DNA of 64,000 bases. Source: Sipunculus nudus. Taxonomy: Eukaryota; Annelida; Sipuncula; Golfingiida; Sipunculidae. The DNA is taken from assembly GCA_026874595.1 (NCBI GenBank), contig CM049310.1, forward strand, positions 53,509,058 through 53,573,057, given 5' to 3'. The position numbers and the translations under genes are program-made. The notes below the pieces were generated by a model. The model did no database searches, was not told the origin of the DNA, and was given only the letters and a program-made list of their open reading frames with translations. The first letter of the stretch is position 1; each line of letters opens with the position of its first letter. Below, piece after piece: positions 51,845 through 64,000 of the stretch.

Positions 51845-54715
51845 TATATGATGATTTAATTCTTATAATAATTTAGTGGTGTTTGTGCACATGAAGTTTA
51901 CATAAATAAACTGTTCAAAGATCAGTATTTTATTCCAGTCACTGTTAAATTTTTGACAATAATTATGATAATTAAATATCGACAAAAACCGATGGACATC
52001 CCCGGTTGGAACGGACTTTAACATGATTACCTGTATGGGTTTTTCTTAGTTTTTTAAGTAATGGAAATGAACGAACGATCGATGTAGGTATTTTTAATAT
52101 TTTCAATCATATAGAGACTCTCTGATCGGCATAGGCATTTTTAAATCATGGTACTTTTTAATGAACTGTACAGGCCATTAGACAGCGATGTCGGTTGAAT
52201 GAAAATCAAATACCACCACATGTGATTTGATGTGTTTTCATGAACCGATCTGCACTTTATCTAATGTTCAGTTTAATTACGAGTGGAAAGTGAGAGTCTT
52301 TAAAATATTACTCAGGAACGTGTCTCTATGGCAACACTTAAATCCTAAAATGGATCAGCTGCACTTAACCTCTGGTTTTACTATATCAGCGTCCCATGCA
52401 CAAAGAAATCTACATTTTGTGTCAACTGCTCTAAAGACGCTCTCAATATCAGGCAAATTGACGAAGTAATATCTAATGGCCCTATACATCAGACCCATTA
52501 CTAAACTCCCTGGCTTATATTTTACTGACATTTTATATGTTATTAAGAAATCAGTACATTTTTTAAAATCTTAAACTGCAAAGGCCATTTTTAAATTTTT
52601 CTCAGATATCTTTGGCAAACATGTTGATAAGGTATAAATATAGTTCAAGAACACTAACATAAATTCCCTCTCTTAAAAATATATTAAGGAATTCAAAACC
52701 CATTTCGTCCGTTATCTATAATAAGGTGCCTTATATTTATTAAATAATAAATTAATATTTATTGAATTAATTCTGTAATTCTCTTAAAGGTGCCCAATCA
52801 CCTATCTTACCTTTATAAACTACAGGTATAATCTCTTGGAGCTTTTATAAAAAAAAGACGGGAAACATGGATATCACTCTACAGAGGCTGCTTGTTTTGT
52901 TGATATCAACGTGTTTATAATATGTGGGGGCCCGCCAAAATAATCAAAACAAATTAAAAAAGGGCATCCGGTAGGAAAGAAGATAAGCCAGAACTTTGCA
53001 AATAGTGTTTTGCAACAAGTGACCTTTCTACCTTCATTTATACAACCTACCACCTTAGGGTACAGGTTTTCTTCCCGTTTGATAACATTGCTGTTTTGAC
53101 AAACATGCTGTTTATAAACAAGTTTATATTTTAAAAATAATCATTTTGTCAGGCGTTTTAAAGTATACACAAGCGTACCTATAAGGAAAACAATTCCGTA
53201 GCTTCCACTTTCAAGTGGAAAAATAAATCTCCAGCAGGAAATTGTCTTTATGAGTGGGAAATTGTTAAGAATTAAAATCACCTTATATATAGGCGTATTT
53301 CTGTAGATTTCAGATAGGCCCATAAAAAAAATCACTTAGTTAACATAAACATGGTTTTAAAGTCAACAAGGATTACGTCAAAAAGGAATATAAAACTGGC
53401 AATAGCCATAATGACGCAAAATAAACCCCGAATCTACTATTTACGAATAACCATAAAAAATAATAAAGAGTACAACCCACATGCATTTCATGTGGCAATG
53501 ATGGTCTGTAAAACGAAAATAAGATACTGGTATCTCATGTGGAGAAGTAATGTCCGAGCTGGGTATTCTGCGTCATATCAGACAAAAAAAAGGATTACAT
53601 AAAAATTGATTTTTTTCCACACGTAGATAATAAAGGAGACAGTAGACGATCTTTCAGCGCAGGTAATACAAAGTGTTGTTGTTTCTTAGAGCAAATCATA
53701 AGTTTTTGAACCTTGATTCAGCCAATTCAGCCTTTTTTCGGTTCTTCTCTTTTCCTCCTTTTCCTCCTCTACTTGTATTAACTTTATTGTTCACAGAGAC
53801 TGAGAAATCAGTTCTAATCATGCTTAATTATATCTCACACTCAAGCCCTTGTTGAACAAGATGAACATGTGAATATACCTTAACGCTGACCGTGAATAAA
53901 CGTGGTATGGCTGCGTCTAGAAGTCCGTCAATGGGAGTTTTAAGAATGAGGAACATGGTATTGAAATCAAAGATTATTTCTTTTCGCCGCAATTGAAAAT
54001 TCGATATAGAAAAAAGACTTATGAATCTGCCCGGCAAGGAAAAATTGAATAAAGGGTTAACCTATAAAGACACAATGCGGTCAGCTTGGCAGTCGCATAC
54101 TGCGATGATATCATAGCCCAAATAAGAGTTAGGATTTAACCTTAATCTTTATGTTCCCTTTGTTGGTATTGCTTTGATTTGATTTATGTATATCTATAAA
54201 ATTAAAACATTTTGGAGAAAAAAAATCATCCTCAATAATACCCAAGATAACCATTCCATGATATGAGTGCAAGGGATGATGGAAGGGTTGTATTTACAGA
54301 TAAAAAAAAAACACGTGTACCCATGACGAAAGCCAAAAATTAGTACCCCCACGCTCGGAGCAGTATCTTGAATGTACCAATCCACACTTCCTTACAGAAA
54401 GTATCCTTAATACTAAAATATGTTTTCATGCAGGTATTTGTGAAAAAAATCAACAAATTTTGACGATTATTATAATTTACTTGCCTCAAAAGATTTCATA
54501 CATTACTGATATAGTATGGTGTTTAATATGCATGCCCTTTTTGTGGTCTTTCGTGAATTATTAAAATGATCCGCATTGGTACGGTTTAAAAATGTTAGCT
54601 ATTATGACATTAACTAAAGGTTGATACAATAAGAATGAAAAAGCCGTAAATGTGTCTTGTATATGAAATGACCGAGCAGGCCAGAAAATCTGTATTCCAG
54701 GAATGATAGATGTTT
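51845..54715. other. AT-rich host DNA upstream of the GPCR
   Basis: No exon or RNA gene I can support. If the GPCR has a 5' exon or promoter it should be here. Confidence 0.5.
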
Positions 54716-54997
54716 GGCAAAAAAAAATAAAAATTCTCAGGCACCGCCCGCGTCAGTATTAACCCCCCGCATCAATTTTTTTTATTTAGCTTTTTATCTT
54801 TCAAGAAGATAAATAATACAATTTATGTAGTTCTTTTACCTGTTTAGCAAAAAAAAAATTGTTATTTTCATGCTTTTCCCTGATCTTATGATATTTTAAT
54901 CAAAACATTAAAAATAAAGGTAAAAAATAAAATACCGCCCGCCCGCACTGATTTCTGGAAAAAAGTGCCTGAGAACCATACCTTATTTTTTTTGGCC
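54716..54997. mobile_element. Harbinger-like MITE, copy 2 (inverted)
   Basis: Reverse-complement of 32430-32715 over its length: GGCAAAAAAAAATAAAAATTC...GTGCCTGAGAACCATACCTTA...GGCC, with TTT/TTA at the flanks. Moderately diverged from copy 1. Confidence 0.7.
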
Positions 54998-55009
54998 TTA
55001 TATGTCCCT

Positions 55010-58000
55010 TTCATTTACTGTTGCCCGGTCTGTCTGTCTCGAAACAAAAAACAACGATTTATGTATTTGATGGAGAATTTATAAATAATTGTTGGTCTGG
55101 TCCGATTCTGGAACAAACACCTTGCGGCAGCCGGGGAATGGCCTTATAGTTTTAATTAATTTAGTCTCGCTTGTCATGTGATGTCTCATTAGCGGCAACT
55201 ACCCGGCAGTTGTGATCAATTTTTCAAACTAAAGAATGAGCGGTATTAAGAGTGTTATTTATCTATTTATTAATTCTCGTTTGATCAGTGTGTTTTTATT
55301 TTTACTTATAAAGGTGGCTGGCTAAAAGATTAGAGCTACCATGCTTCCTTGTCCTCAATACTTACCTTCACGGGTGTGTATAAAATACGTATGCGTTCTG
55401 GGCGAAGAAATCCCTGAGTAAAGAGTAAGCAGCCAATGCTGGACCAACGTGACCATAATACACTGAGTACGAACTAAAGAATTTTGTTTCAATAACTAAC
55501 CCTTAACTATGACCAAGAAATCATTAACTTTCCGGTACCGCTTGTGGGATTATCTTGTCCAGGAGATACAACAGCAGTCTAATGAACTCTTTGTTATTCA
55601 ACACTCAACATCTTATATGCGTTATTGGTGAAGAAAACTGACATCGCAATCATTTGTACCGTAGCCATTTGCTGCAGACTGTAGATAAAACGCCAGACAC
55701 ATGAAAAACATCCATAATTTTCTTTCCTTTCAGGCCACAGTACGAAATACCCTGACTGTTATCCAGGCCGGTCTTCATTTTAAACTAAAGCACACTACAG
55801 ATAACAGGGTAAAATCAGCTTCATTGAAATTTCATCATATGATGCAGTCCATGGGAGAACAGCGGTATATAATCAAAAGTTTATACTAATGTGCATTCTT
55901 TCCTCCGTCTTAATGTGATCGAGTTAAAATTGATTTTAAAATGTAGTCAATATTATAAGATGAAATGTATTTAAATTATATGTTTTCTATGCCATAACGT
56001 TGTACTTCATGGATTTAGAAATTCGGATAAACGGGGTGTTCATTATTGATAAACCTTATCGACTTCGTGTCAGACTAGTTTTAATTCTTCGAAAGTCAAA
56101 CAATTACAATTGTTGCTGTCTTGAAAATTAAACATTTTTTTTTCGGTGGTCGTTAGCTGGGCTGGTTCTCCTGCACTGCATTTTCTCTGAGGGTCTGGAG
56201 AACAAAAATGAGTGCAGCAGATGTTCTTTTGTCATTCTGGTGGCGTTGTGGGGTTTTTGCCCCACTGGCTGTCCCTGTCGTCATAAAGAATCTCTGACAA
56301 GAACGTGTATTCGCAATGCTGAGGCATGGCGTTACAAACTATCTGGATAAGGTCAAACAAGTTCTATGTTGATCCTTAATAAGATGGACGTCTAAAGTTT
56401 AAAGTTTAAAAGTAATTATACAGCCCCCACATTTTTTTAAATTTTAGCTGTTTTTATTCAATCAAAATACGGTTGTTCAAATTCACTGCATGAATGGATG
56501 TATATAAGTTTAAAATTAAAACTACAAGATTGATTAAAAAATAAGATTTTTTTAGGAGCAACTCATTTCAAATAATATAACCGGAGCTTTGTTATTACTA
56601 GTCATTTGGTTTGATAAACAAACGTTTTTGCTAGCGATTATTGTAATTGGTTTATTTTTTTATAATTGTCATGGTTCCTGGAATAAAACTTACAGTGGTC
56701 TATAGATATTGACTCCTCTCGTTAGAGGGCTGAGAGTCTAGGAGAATTGGGATTCTATGAATATATAGATGCAGAAAACTAGTAGCTGAAAACTAGGGGA
56801 AATTAAACATAGATGTTTCTAATGGTAAATTCTGTTTTTGCTGTCAATTGACGTTTTCCAGTGTTTCATAACATTACATAGAAAGCAGATTAAATCCGAG
56901 GCAAAGATCTTTCTCTGTACGACTTAGTTGCCATGACGACATGACAGGAACCATCTTTGATCATTTACATCATACATGACTAGCCACATGATCCCAAAAC
57001 CTCATTACCGGTCAGAAGACGACTTGGATCAGTTTCAGTTGTAAAGGAAAATATAGTTCCTTTGCCTTCAATCGTGGAAGTATCGGTAACCAATACACGA
57101 AATCGTTAACTTTGGTGTGGTCTCCTATTGGGAAGCATAGGGTTGGGAGACTTGGGTTTTAATAAAGTACCAACAGCTGCCTGCCAAATGCTGTTTTCGG
57201 CCGGTGCATATGGGACACCATATGGTCCGTAGTTTCCGAAGGAGGAAAAAAATTTTGTATCCTCATTCTTAAATCCTCGTACATTTTTTCTGCTCTCTAA
57301 CAAAGCTCCAGCAGGATTAATATAACCCACAGGCGATAAAACCTGCACTGTCCAACCAAGGACCCCGTGGGATAGGGAAATACGACTTTATTCTCCAAAA
57401 TGTAATATGTTGTCTTTTGTGCCGCTGCCGAGAAAATGAGCAAGTGTATTCCCCTGAGCCTGTAGAGCCGCTAATACACACAGTAGGGGCATTTAAATCA
57501 CGATTATCATCTCCGGCGTAAATCGTAACCGGTACACATAAACCAATTTATGAGGAGTAGATTTAGAAGGAGCACGACATCCTGCTTTTTCGACCTAAAC
57601 ATCTCTAAATTAAATTAAAACTAGCTGATAAAACCGATATACCGGGCTTATTACCGGGGCCGGGGAGATATGTTAACTGAGATGTGGAATGTTGGCTCAT
57701 TTTTTATTCTAAACGTTAGAAAAGATAGGTTTTCAGTGGGAAACTCTCTCAGTCAGATATGTATAAATATTTTTTACATTTATTTTGTGGCGTTGTGCTC
57801 GTGGAAAGAAATTCATATCCTGGTATGTTTACCTTGAAGACCTGGTCAGTGATGATGTTTACATTGCGAACCAGAATAAGACGCGGGGGCATTCAGGTTT
57901 TCGATGATATTTGGCTGGATTCTATTGTTGGACGTATAAAGATTAGGTTGATGTGAGGAACACATTAAATGTACGTTGCAAGGAGAATGAAACAAAAATA

Positions 58001-58625
58001 TGCATATCTCGTATAAGTAGCAGAAGCGGACCCAACGGGACTCCCTGCAGAGGTTCCGTATCCCATTTTAAGCCACCGCAAACTTTTATTTTTCATCGTA
58101 TCAGACACATTTTGAGGCCTGAAACCCCCGCCACCATACCCCCCCCCCCCCCCCCACCCTACCCTTGTTCCTGAAACTTGGACCTTGAATTAGGTTTTTT
58201 CGTTAACCCACCTGGGTTGAACTCTCCATTTCATAAAGCAAGAATCATGTGTTTTTCTCAATTACTAACCATGCAGGTGGGTGAGACCCTCGTTTAAATG
58301 TAAGACCAGACATGCTCAAATGAACAATAGTCCTTAATACTGTGCATTCCGGTCACTGCCGAAGGCAGTTCGGCTGTGCTTGGTCTAACCGTGCAAGTCA
58401 GTAAAAACGGAAAATTCTCTCAAAATTATATGTACATTAAAATTATTTATTCTCATATCGCCTATGTCACTGCGAGGATAATTACCTTTAAAATAATGTA
58501 TGGCTTAGTATTGTAATCAACGCGGTTTTATAAAGTATAAGATACGCCATTTTCTTCCCTACTTCTGCATGTGAGAGTTAGATATAATTCGTATGGTATG
58601 TGAGAGTTAGATATATAATATATAT

Positions 58626-58667
<42 letters not shown>

Positions 58668-58880
58668 CACTGGCACCTCCTGCACACTTGTTTACCTGTA
58701 CAGGTGTGCTGAGGTACCCTTTACTCATGTAATTACATAGGTCAAAGTTATAAACAGCTTACCTATTTCATAAGCCAACAGTAGATCGTGGCAGGCGTAA
58801 TAAAGTAACCATGGAACATTGCAATGGTCTTGATTGTGCAAATCAATCTTGCAGAGTAGGCTGAAACCAGAAATCTGTAT
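55010..58880. other. Host DNA without recognisable genes
   Basis: Contains a C run at 58139-58156 and (TA)n at 58617-58664. An 80-codon minus-strand frame at 57106-57348 begins near a possible splice acceptor, but I do not recognise its product. Confidence 0.45.
58617..58664. repeat. (TA)n microsatellite
   Basis: TA repeats with interrupted left edge (ATATATTATATTATATAT). Confidence 0.9.
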
Positions 58881-58892
58881 TCTAAGTAATTT

Positions 58893-59206
58893 AAGTCTCC
58901 GCCAGGTGCGGGCTCCCTATTGTAAGACGCTCCTGGATCCGTGTTTGAACTAACGTGTTAACGGCAAGGCCCATATTCCCATGTTCATTTGTCTACAAGC
59001 GGCTGTACATTAGTGAATATATCTTGAAGACGTAACTCATGTGACGGTTCCACACCAAGATCTTAACGATTAATCTTTGGCTATTTCCCGAAATGCCCTG
59101 AAAATTTCATGAGATTCTGTTCATGATTCCTTGAGTTATGTTGTGAACAAACATACAAACACACACACGAACGAGTATGAAAGGATACCCTCCTTGCGCA
59201 GGCAAT
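58893..59206 (+). repeat. CCTCCGCC-TIR MITE-like family, full copy
   Basis: GTCTCCGCCAGGTGCGGG at the left, CTTGCGCAGGCAATG at the right, and the internal blocks GCCCATATTCCCATGTTCATT, AAATGCCCTGAAAATTTCATG and GTTGTGAACAAACA. Confidence 0.65.
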
Positions 59207-59714
59207 GACGCGGATAATATTTCAAGCAAACAATAGGTGGAGAGGTATCGATGAGGCAGTGTCCATTGTGATGCGCGTTAACTACACTGACATTTAACAC
59301 TTTGTCGGCCCCTGTTAGTGATCATTAACCATGAATAATAAATTTTTATTTTGAAGGGCTATGGGCATATGCTTGTACTTCCAGGCACACCAATAGTTAA
59401 AGCATGAGTATTATAAAAAAAGCAGCATTGGCCTTTCATCTGGCCTTTATATAACGACTTCAACGTCGCCTCCGCGGTGACCTAGTGCCATTAGTCTGCA
59501 TTACAAAGGTGCCTTGTCAGTAAGGTATAAAGGATTTATCAAGTGACTGACAGGGGTTTATACGGATGGCTAAAGATATATACGATCCCAGTTCACGGTA
59601 TTATTTGTACATGAATCTGTGAATAACTGTTCGGCATATTTTTCGACGACAGTTCTTTTTGCCGACTATATTCTAAACCTAAAAGTCCGGGCGGTATGTT
59701 CAGTATACCTGCTT

Positions 59715-59995
59715 CATTGCCTCCGCCGCGGGTGCGTGCGTTCGTGTGTGTTTGTGTGTTTGTTCACTACATAACTCAAGGAATCGTGAACAGAATCTTG
59801 TGATATTTTCAGGGCATTTTGGGAAGAGAGCATTGAATAATCGATTAGATTTTAGATTCGATTAGATGTTCACAAACATACAGTCACTTATACATGAATG
59901 TACCTAGGAATATGGGCCGAATTACTAAATATAAACACAGTTTGGGAGCATCCCACATTATAGGAACAACCCACTGGTCGGAGGCTTGCATTCCT
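59715..59995 (-). repeat. CCTCCGCC-TIR MITE-like family, inverted copy
   Basis: ATTGCCTCCGCCGCGGGTG at the left and GTCGGAGGCTTGCATTCC at the right; opposite to the copy at 58893, about 500 bp away. Confidence 0.65.
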
Positions 59996-59999
59996 TAAA

Positions 60000-62470
60000 A
60001 TGAAGATTTCTAGTTGTTTATGTGTACAAAGCCTGTAATATCATAAGCTGCCGTTGCTTGAAAATCCGACGAACAATCTACGGATATAATAACGTTAAAC
60101 TGACAAGCTCTTACCGGCATTTACATTTTTCATTTAACTTTTTACAAAATATTTTCCGAAACTCTCAAGAAGAGAAGATTCAATCAAGATATTTGTATTT
60201 CATATTCTTCTCTTCGGATAGATTATCCTGGAATATATTTATTGCTTAGAATTTAAGCTGGTGCTTGATATTGGGAATACATTTTAGTCTATGTGTTTAA
60301 ACTCCTAGGCAGCGAAAGGTTATAATTTATCGAAGAGATGAAGTTAATAAAAATAATGACTTTGAAAAACAAAGTGAAATATTCCGTGACATGTTCCGTT
60401 AGCTGTAAGTGAAAATATGAGGAGCATGGAAAATTAAATGATTGCAAGCCCTCTTAATTTGCGATAATATCCATGGTAATTTCAGACTTTTATCATGAAC
60501 AATGTGAAATATCCTTGAATCTTTAAGTGAAGCTTAATAATAATAATTCTGATTAATGGATCAGAATTGGAGAGGTATGAAACATTAAATGATCAGCAAG
60601 CCCTCCTTATTTGATTAATTTCCTCATAATTTCACACGTTTATCAAGAAAAAAAAACATTAAAGAATAATGATTAATTATCACTGTATCATTAATAAGTC
60701 TCTCGTCTTAAAAAATATTGAGTTAACATTCAGTGTATAAATCTAAGTTTATTCATATTATATATCATTATAAAGAATATAAAAAATAGTATACATTATG
60801 ATATATAACGCTACAGTTATATTTCGCCATGGACATTTTGGATATATATACATGATCATATTTTTCCAACGACAATAATAAAAAGGTATTAAAATTTATT
60901 ATTGGCAACATATTATCCCCGATGAGGATAATAAATGATGTTTCGTATGATTGGCGGAATGTTTTCAGACACATTTGTGTTTTATATCAATTATTATGAA
61001 ATATTAGGAAGCCACAAAAAAGGGGAAATACCTTTCATAGTAAATTAGCAAATATAATGACCAGTTTTCCAGCCAGGAGAGCGGAGCTTGAAATTGATAG
61101 CTCTTCTATCAGTTTCGCTTTCGAAATGTTTCATTCATAATAAGACGATGTGTAATACATAATAAGTAATGGGATGTCCGTTAACCATAGACTAATTGTA
61201 TGTTGTGATGGTAAACGACAGTAAAGCTCAAATAATATCCTTCGACTGACAATTGCTCGCCAATAGAGCATATATAAATAAATATATATGTAGGAACTTG
61301 AACACCCCAATAAAACCTACATTTTTTGGCCGTGGTTGGATAATTTGTAGAATTCTGGTTTCCGGTCATGTAAGAACTCTATTTCTTAGTAAAATTATCT
61401 TTCTGAAATGCAACTGAGCCTCATTTAGCCTCCAAGTAGCTCATTCAGAATTTTTATGTGTTTCAAAAGGTCACTTTCGTATAATTTTTCTTACAAGCTA
61501 AGTTCATGTCCATGGACATTATGGGTATATTAATATGTCATTTATGGGTCCATAACTGAAAACTGTCATTTCAGTTATGGATCGTCTTGCCGATTTGCTA
61601 CCCGGTCAGGTTATTAGTCATATTTGCAGAATGGCGAAAAAGAACATAAAATCTATCTTGCAAGTAGAAAATGAGTTAAAAAATAAGTCCTATGCTTAAA
61701 AGGTTCTCTTTAAATATCGTTTTACCTTTGTTTGTTCAATTGATTGATTTATTTTGGAAAAGATAATTAGAGCTTCGGCTACTTTTGTAAAATTGACTAT
61801 CCATCACAGTAATTTGTCCTGTAGCCTTAACAGTTTTGTGAGAAAGTAGGATGCTAAGCAATATCAGGTAACTTTTCAGGTTTTTTAGTGATCACAGCAA
61901 TTCATATTTTTATTGCTTTCCATCGGACACCCGCGACAAAGGATAAAGTCAGCCTTGCGGGGCTGAGTATGTATAGAGACTGATATATATAAGTAATATT
62001 TTCTGAGTGGGAGTCTTGAAATAATATATTACAAAGCAAATATAAAAATAAACAGATAATAAACCTACACTACATGATGTAAGTGATTAAAATAATATAA
62101 ATACGGTAGTTATTCATAAAGAAGACACCTTGCTGATAATATGAGAATAACAACTAATTTAACAAGTGAGAAAACAGTTTGTTTTGTGATGGACAGTGAT
62201 GCTCTTCATAAACAGTATAATTATATAAGATTGATGCTGACGCATAAAATTCCACAATATTTTATACTGTTAATACAATATCGCGGGGGTTTCAATAGTT
62301 TTTGAGCATTTCCGAACATTAACATTACATAAATAAGCCAGTTGAAAAACGAAGATAGCCATCCGTTAAAGCTAAATAGATAATAAGCGAACAGGAATTC
62401 GGCAGGGAATACGACCCCATATAGAAAACTTGACTATATGTTCATCTTCGAATATCACATGCAGATGTCA
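60000..62470. other. AT-rich host DNA without recognisable genes
   Basis: Two adjacent related stretches near 60400-60540 and 60560-60680 (GAGGTATGAAACATTAAATGATCAGCAAGCCCTC type) suggest an old local duplication. Nothing coding is supported. Confidence 0.5.
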
Positions 62471-62474
62471 GATA

Positions 62475-62745
62475 CCTCTTTTTCATAAATCAGTGCGGTA
62501 AGGCGATATTTTATTTTTTTACCTTTTTTGTATGTATCGACAAAAATGTCATATATGATCAGGGAAAAGCATAAAAATAACAAAATTTTTTCCTAAACAG
62601 GTTAAATCACTATATTAGAAAGGAAATCTCATATAAAAAAAGTTTTTTTGTCTTCTTGAAAGATGAAAAACAAATTAAAAATTTTGATGCGGGGGGGGGG
62701 GGGGGGTTAAAACTGGCGAGGGCGGTGCCTGAGAACCATATGTTT
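62475..62745. mobile_element. Harbinger-like MITE, copy 3 (degenerate)
   Basis: TCATAAATCAGTGCGGTAAGGCGATATTTT, CAGGGAAAAGCATAAAAATAAC, CTTCTTGAAAGATGAAAA, GATGCGGGG (expanded to a long G run) and GGTGCCTGAGAACCATA, in the order of copy 1. The left TIR is lost. Confidence 0.65.
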
Positions 62746-62749
62746 CATG

Positions 62750-63918
62750 CAAAAGGTATAAAAACGCAAAAATATAGGTGGAAATTAAGGGATCGACTGT
62801 AGTTAGATTTCAGGTAGTCACTGAATGGAACTGATAAGGCAAAACGTGACTTTCCATTAATAGATTCAGATAATTTCCAGTCAACAACCCCCCTCCGTAA
62901 TGAACTCGAGAGCTCGTACGACATATGATCTACTGAAGTACTTTCATGACACTTCACATGTTCGATTATTTCTCATTCGCAGAGGGCAGTCGGGCATTAA
63001 TCGAAACGATGCCAGCCAGTGTACACGACCTCCATACGGGCGGATGCACAATCTTAGAAAAAAAGGGACGGGGCCTCAACACCCTGGCACCGATAACCAA
63101 GTGTATCGGTGTAAAGACTTCAGATTACCCCCCCCAACTCCTATAAGGATACAAAGCTTACAAGATTTTTACTATACCAAAATTTTGGTTCCATTGTTTG
63201 TGTATGGACTTTGTCAATGGTACAAAACCATTAAATAATTATTTTTCTTCTTTATTTTTGGGTTACTTTTCTGTTTTTCTTTCTTCTGTCATGTTTGTAC
63301 TAGATCTCACATATGGCTGGTTTTCAAAAACTAAGCTTTGTGCATAATATTAGTCTAAGGTAACAGAGTTGCACCTGATATTTACTTTTGACCTTGACCT
63401 GATTTCCATGGTCATACACACCATAGCTGATTCCCAAATTTCGCTCAGTTGGGAGTGTCAAGGGGGATAGTGATAGCTAAGACTGATTGCAAACATCAAG
63501 TTTTTTTCTGTATTTACGGACATGTTAACTACCATACTAAAATGTTTTGGGAAGATATGTCTTTATATAACTAACATTACTCTGTTTTACTAGGTATTTC
63601 TCTTAAATTTGCTCTTTGGATATGGATATGTTATCATTGTTGTCCGAAATTACAAAACACAAAAACTTGATACATTTATGATGAAATGAATGAAGGGAAA
63701 CTATAAACAGTCACTCAGTCTAATAACTATGGTATAAATGGCATAGACACTTTTAAGGAACGGACCAGGCTCTATAAAAATATAAAAGTGCATGACTCCA
63801 GCTTAAAATTTCAAAAAGATGTAGCCATTTATGTGTTTATTGTTGCCGAAGTTTTAATCTCACTCACAAAATAAAAACACATGCGTTTAACGGAAACATA
63901 TTTGTCAATAACTGTTGC

Positions 63919-63973
<55 letters not shown>

Positions 63974-64000
63974 CTTAACAAGATAAGTGTCAATTACAAG
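62750..64000. other. Host DNA to the window edge, with (TA)n at 63920-63972
   Basis: No supported gene. A 112-codon frame at 62900-63238 has no recognisable motif. Confidence 0.45.

Noticed and set aside
57106-57348. Possible single exon on the minus strand next to a splice-acceptor-like GTGCAG
   Set aside because: Product not recognised and no second exon found; not enough support.
62900-63238. 112-codon plus-strand frame
   Set aside because: No motif, starts beside a MITE copy, and Pro/Arg-rich text comes from a C run.

Overview
The window looks like animal genomic DNA, most plausibly from a mollusc or another lophotrochozoan. It is intron-bearing in style, AT-rich and crowded with microsatellites, SINE-like tRNA fragments, MITE-like repeats, LTR and non-LTR retrotransposons. 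It carries one intact class A GPCR open frame of the kind expanded in lophotrochozoans. The species cannot be fixed from the sequence.

Positions 1-6505 are very different: GC-richer, gene-dense, short genes with their own TATA boxes. This looks like the right-hand part of an integrated Polinton/adintovirus-like DNA virus element that continues off the left edge. Three plus-strand genes at the left (a PC4/Sub1-like ssDNA-binding protein, a protein with a WQVGLVKIGFP segment like one carried by Polintons, and a 107-aa unknown) use AATAAA signals. Six further genes (three minus at 1740-3672, three plus at 4214-6042) each end in a canonical histone-type 3' stem-loop: 6-bp stem, TTTC or TTTA loop, ACCA/AACA flank, and a fixed-distance downstream pentamer. 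Their promoters carry H2B-type octamers (ATTTGCAT), CCAAT boxes and TATA boxes. The block therefore appears to copy the whole regulatory dress of replication-dependent histone genes, which would give S-phase, poly(A)-independent expression. Two of its products share a cysteine-rich module, and one of these adds a SUMO site, a SUMO-interacting motif, a coiled coil and a C-terminal tail shared with a third gene. A 40-bp tandem repeat (6206-6505) closes the block.

Positions 12.7-22.0 kb hold a nested retroelement structure. A tandem array of miniature LTR elements (TRIM type; 156-bp LTRs containing a tRNA-like Pol III promoter, a tRNA-Pro-type PBS and a PPT, about 119-bp interior) was split by an 8.4-kb insertion with a 13-bp target-site duplication. 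The insert is a chimera: a Jockey-superfamily-like LINE (ORF1, endonuclease, RT; damaged), then the 3' half of a different LINE, then a second copy of the first LINE's 5' end.

The rest is host DNA with little coding content: SINEs/tRNA-like pieces, two MITE-like families, a clustered 300-400 bp repeat family (31.9-37.8 kb), a 56-bp satellite (28.9-30.9 kb), three LTRs of one TGTTAC...GTAACA family, an inverted GC-rich minisatellite pair (39.4/40.8 kb), and the GPCR on the minus strand at 50.7-51.8 kb.
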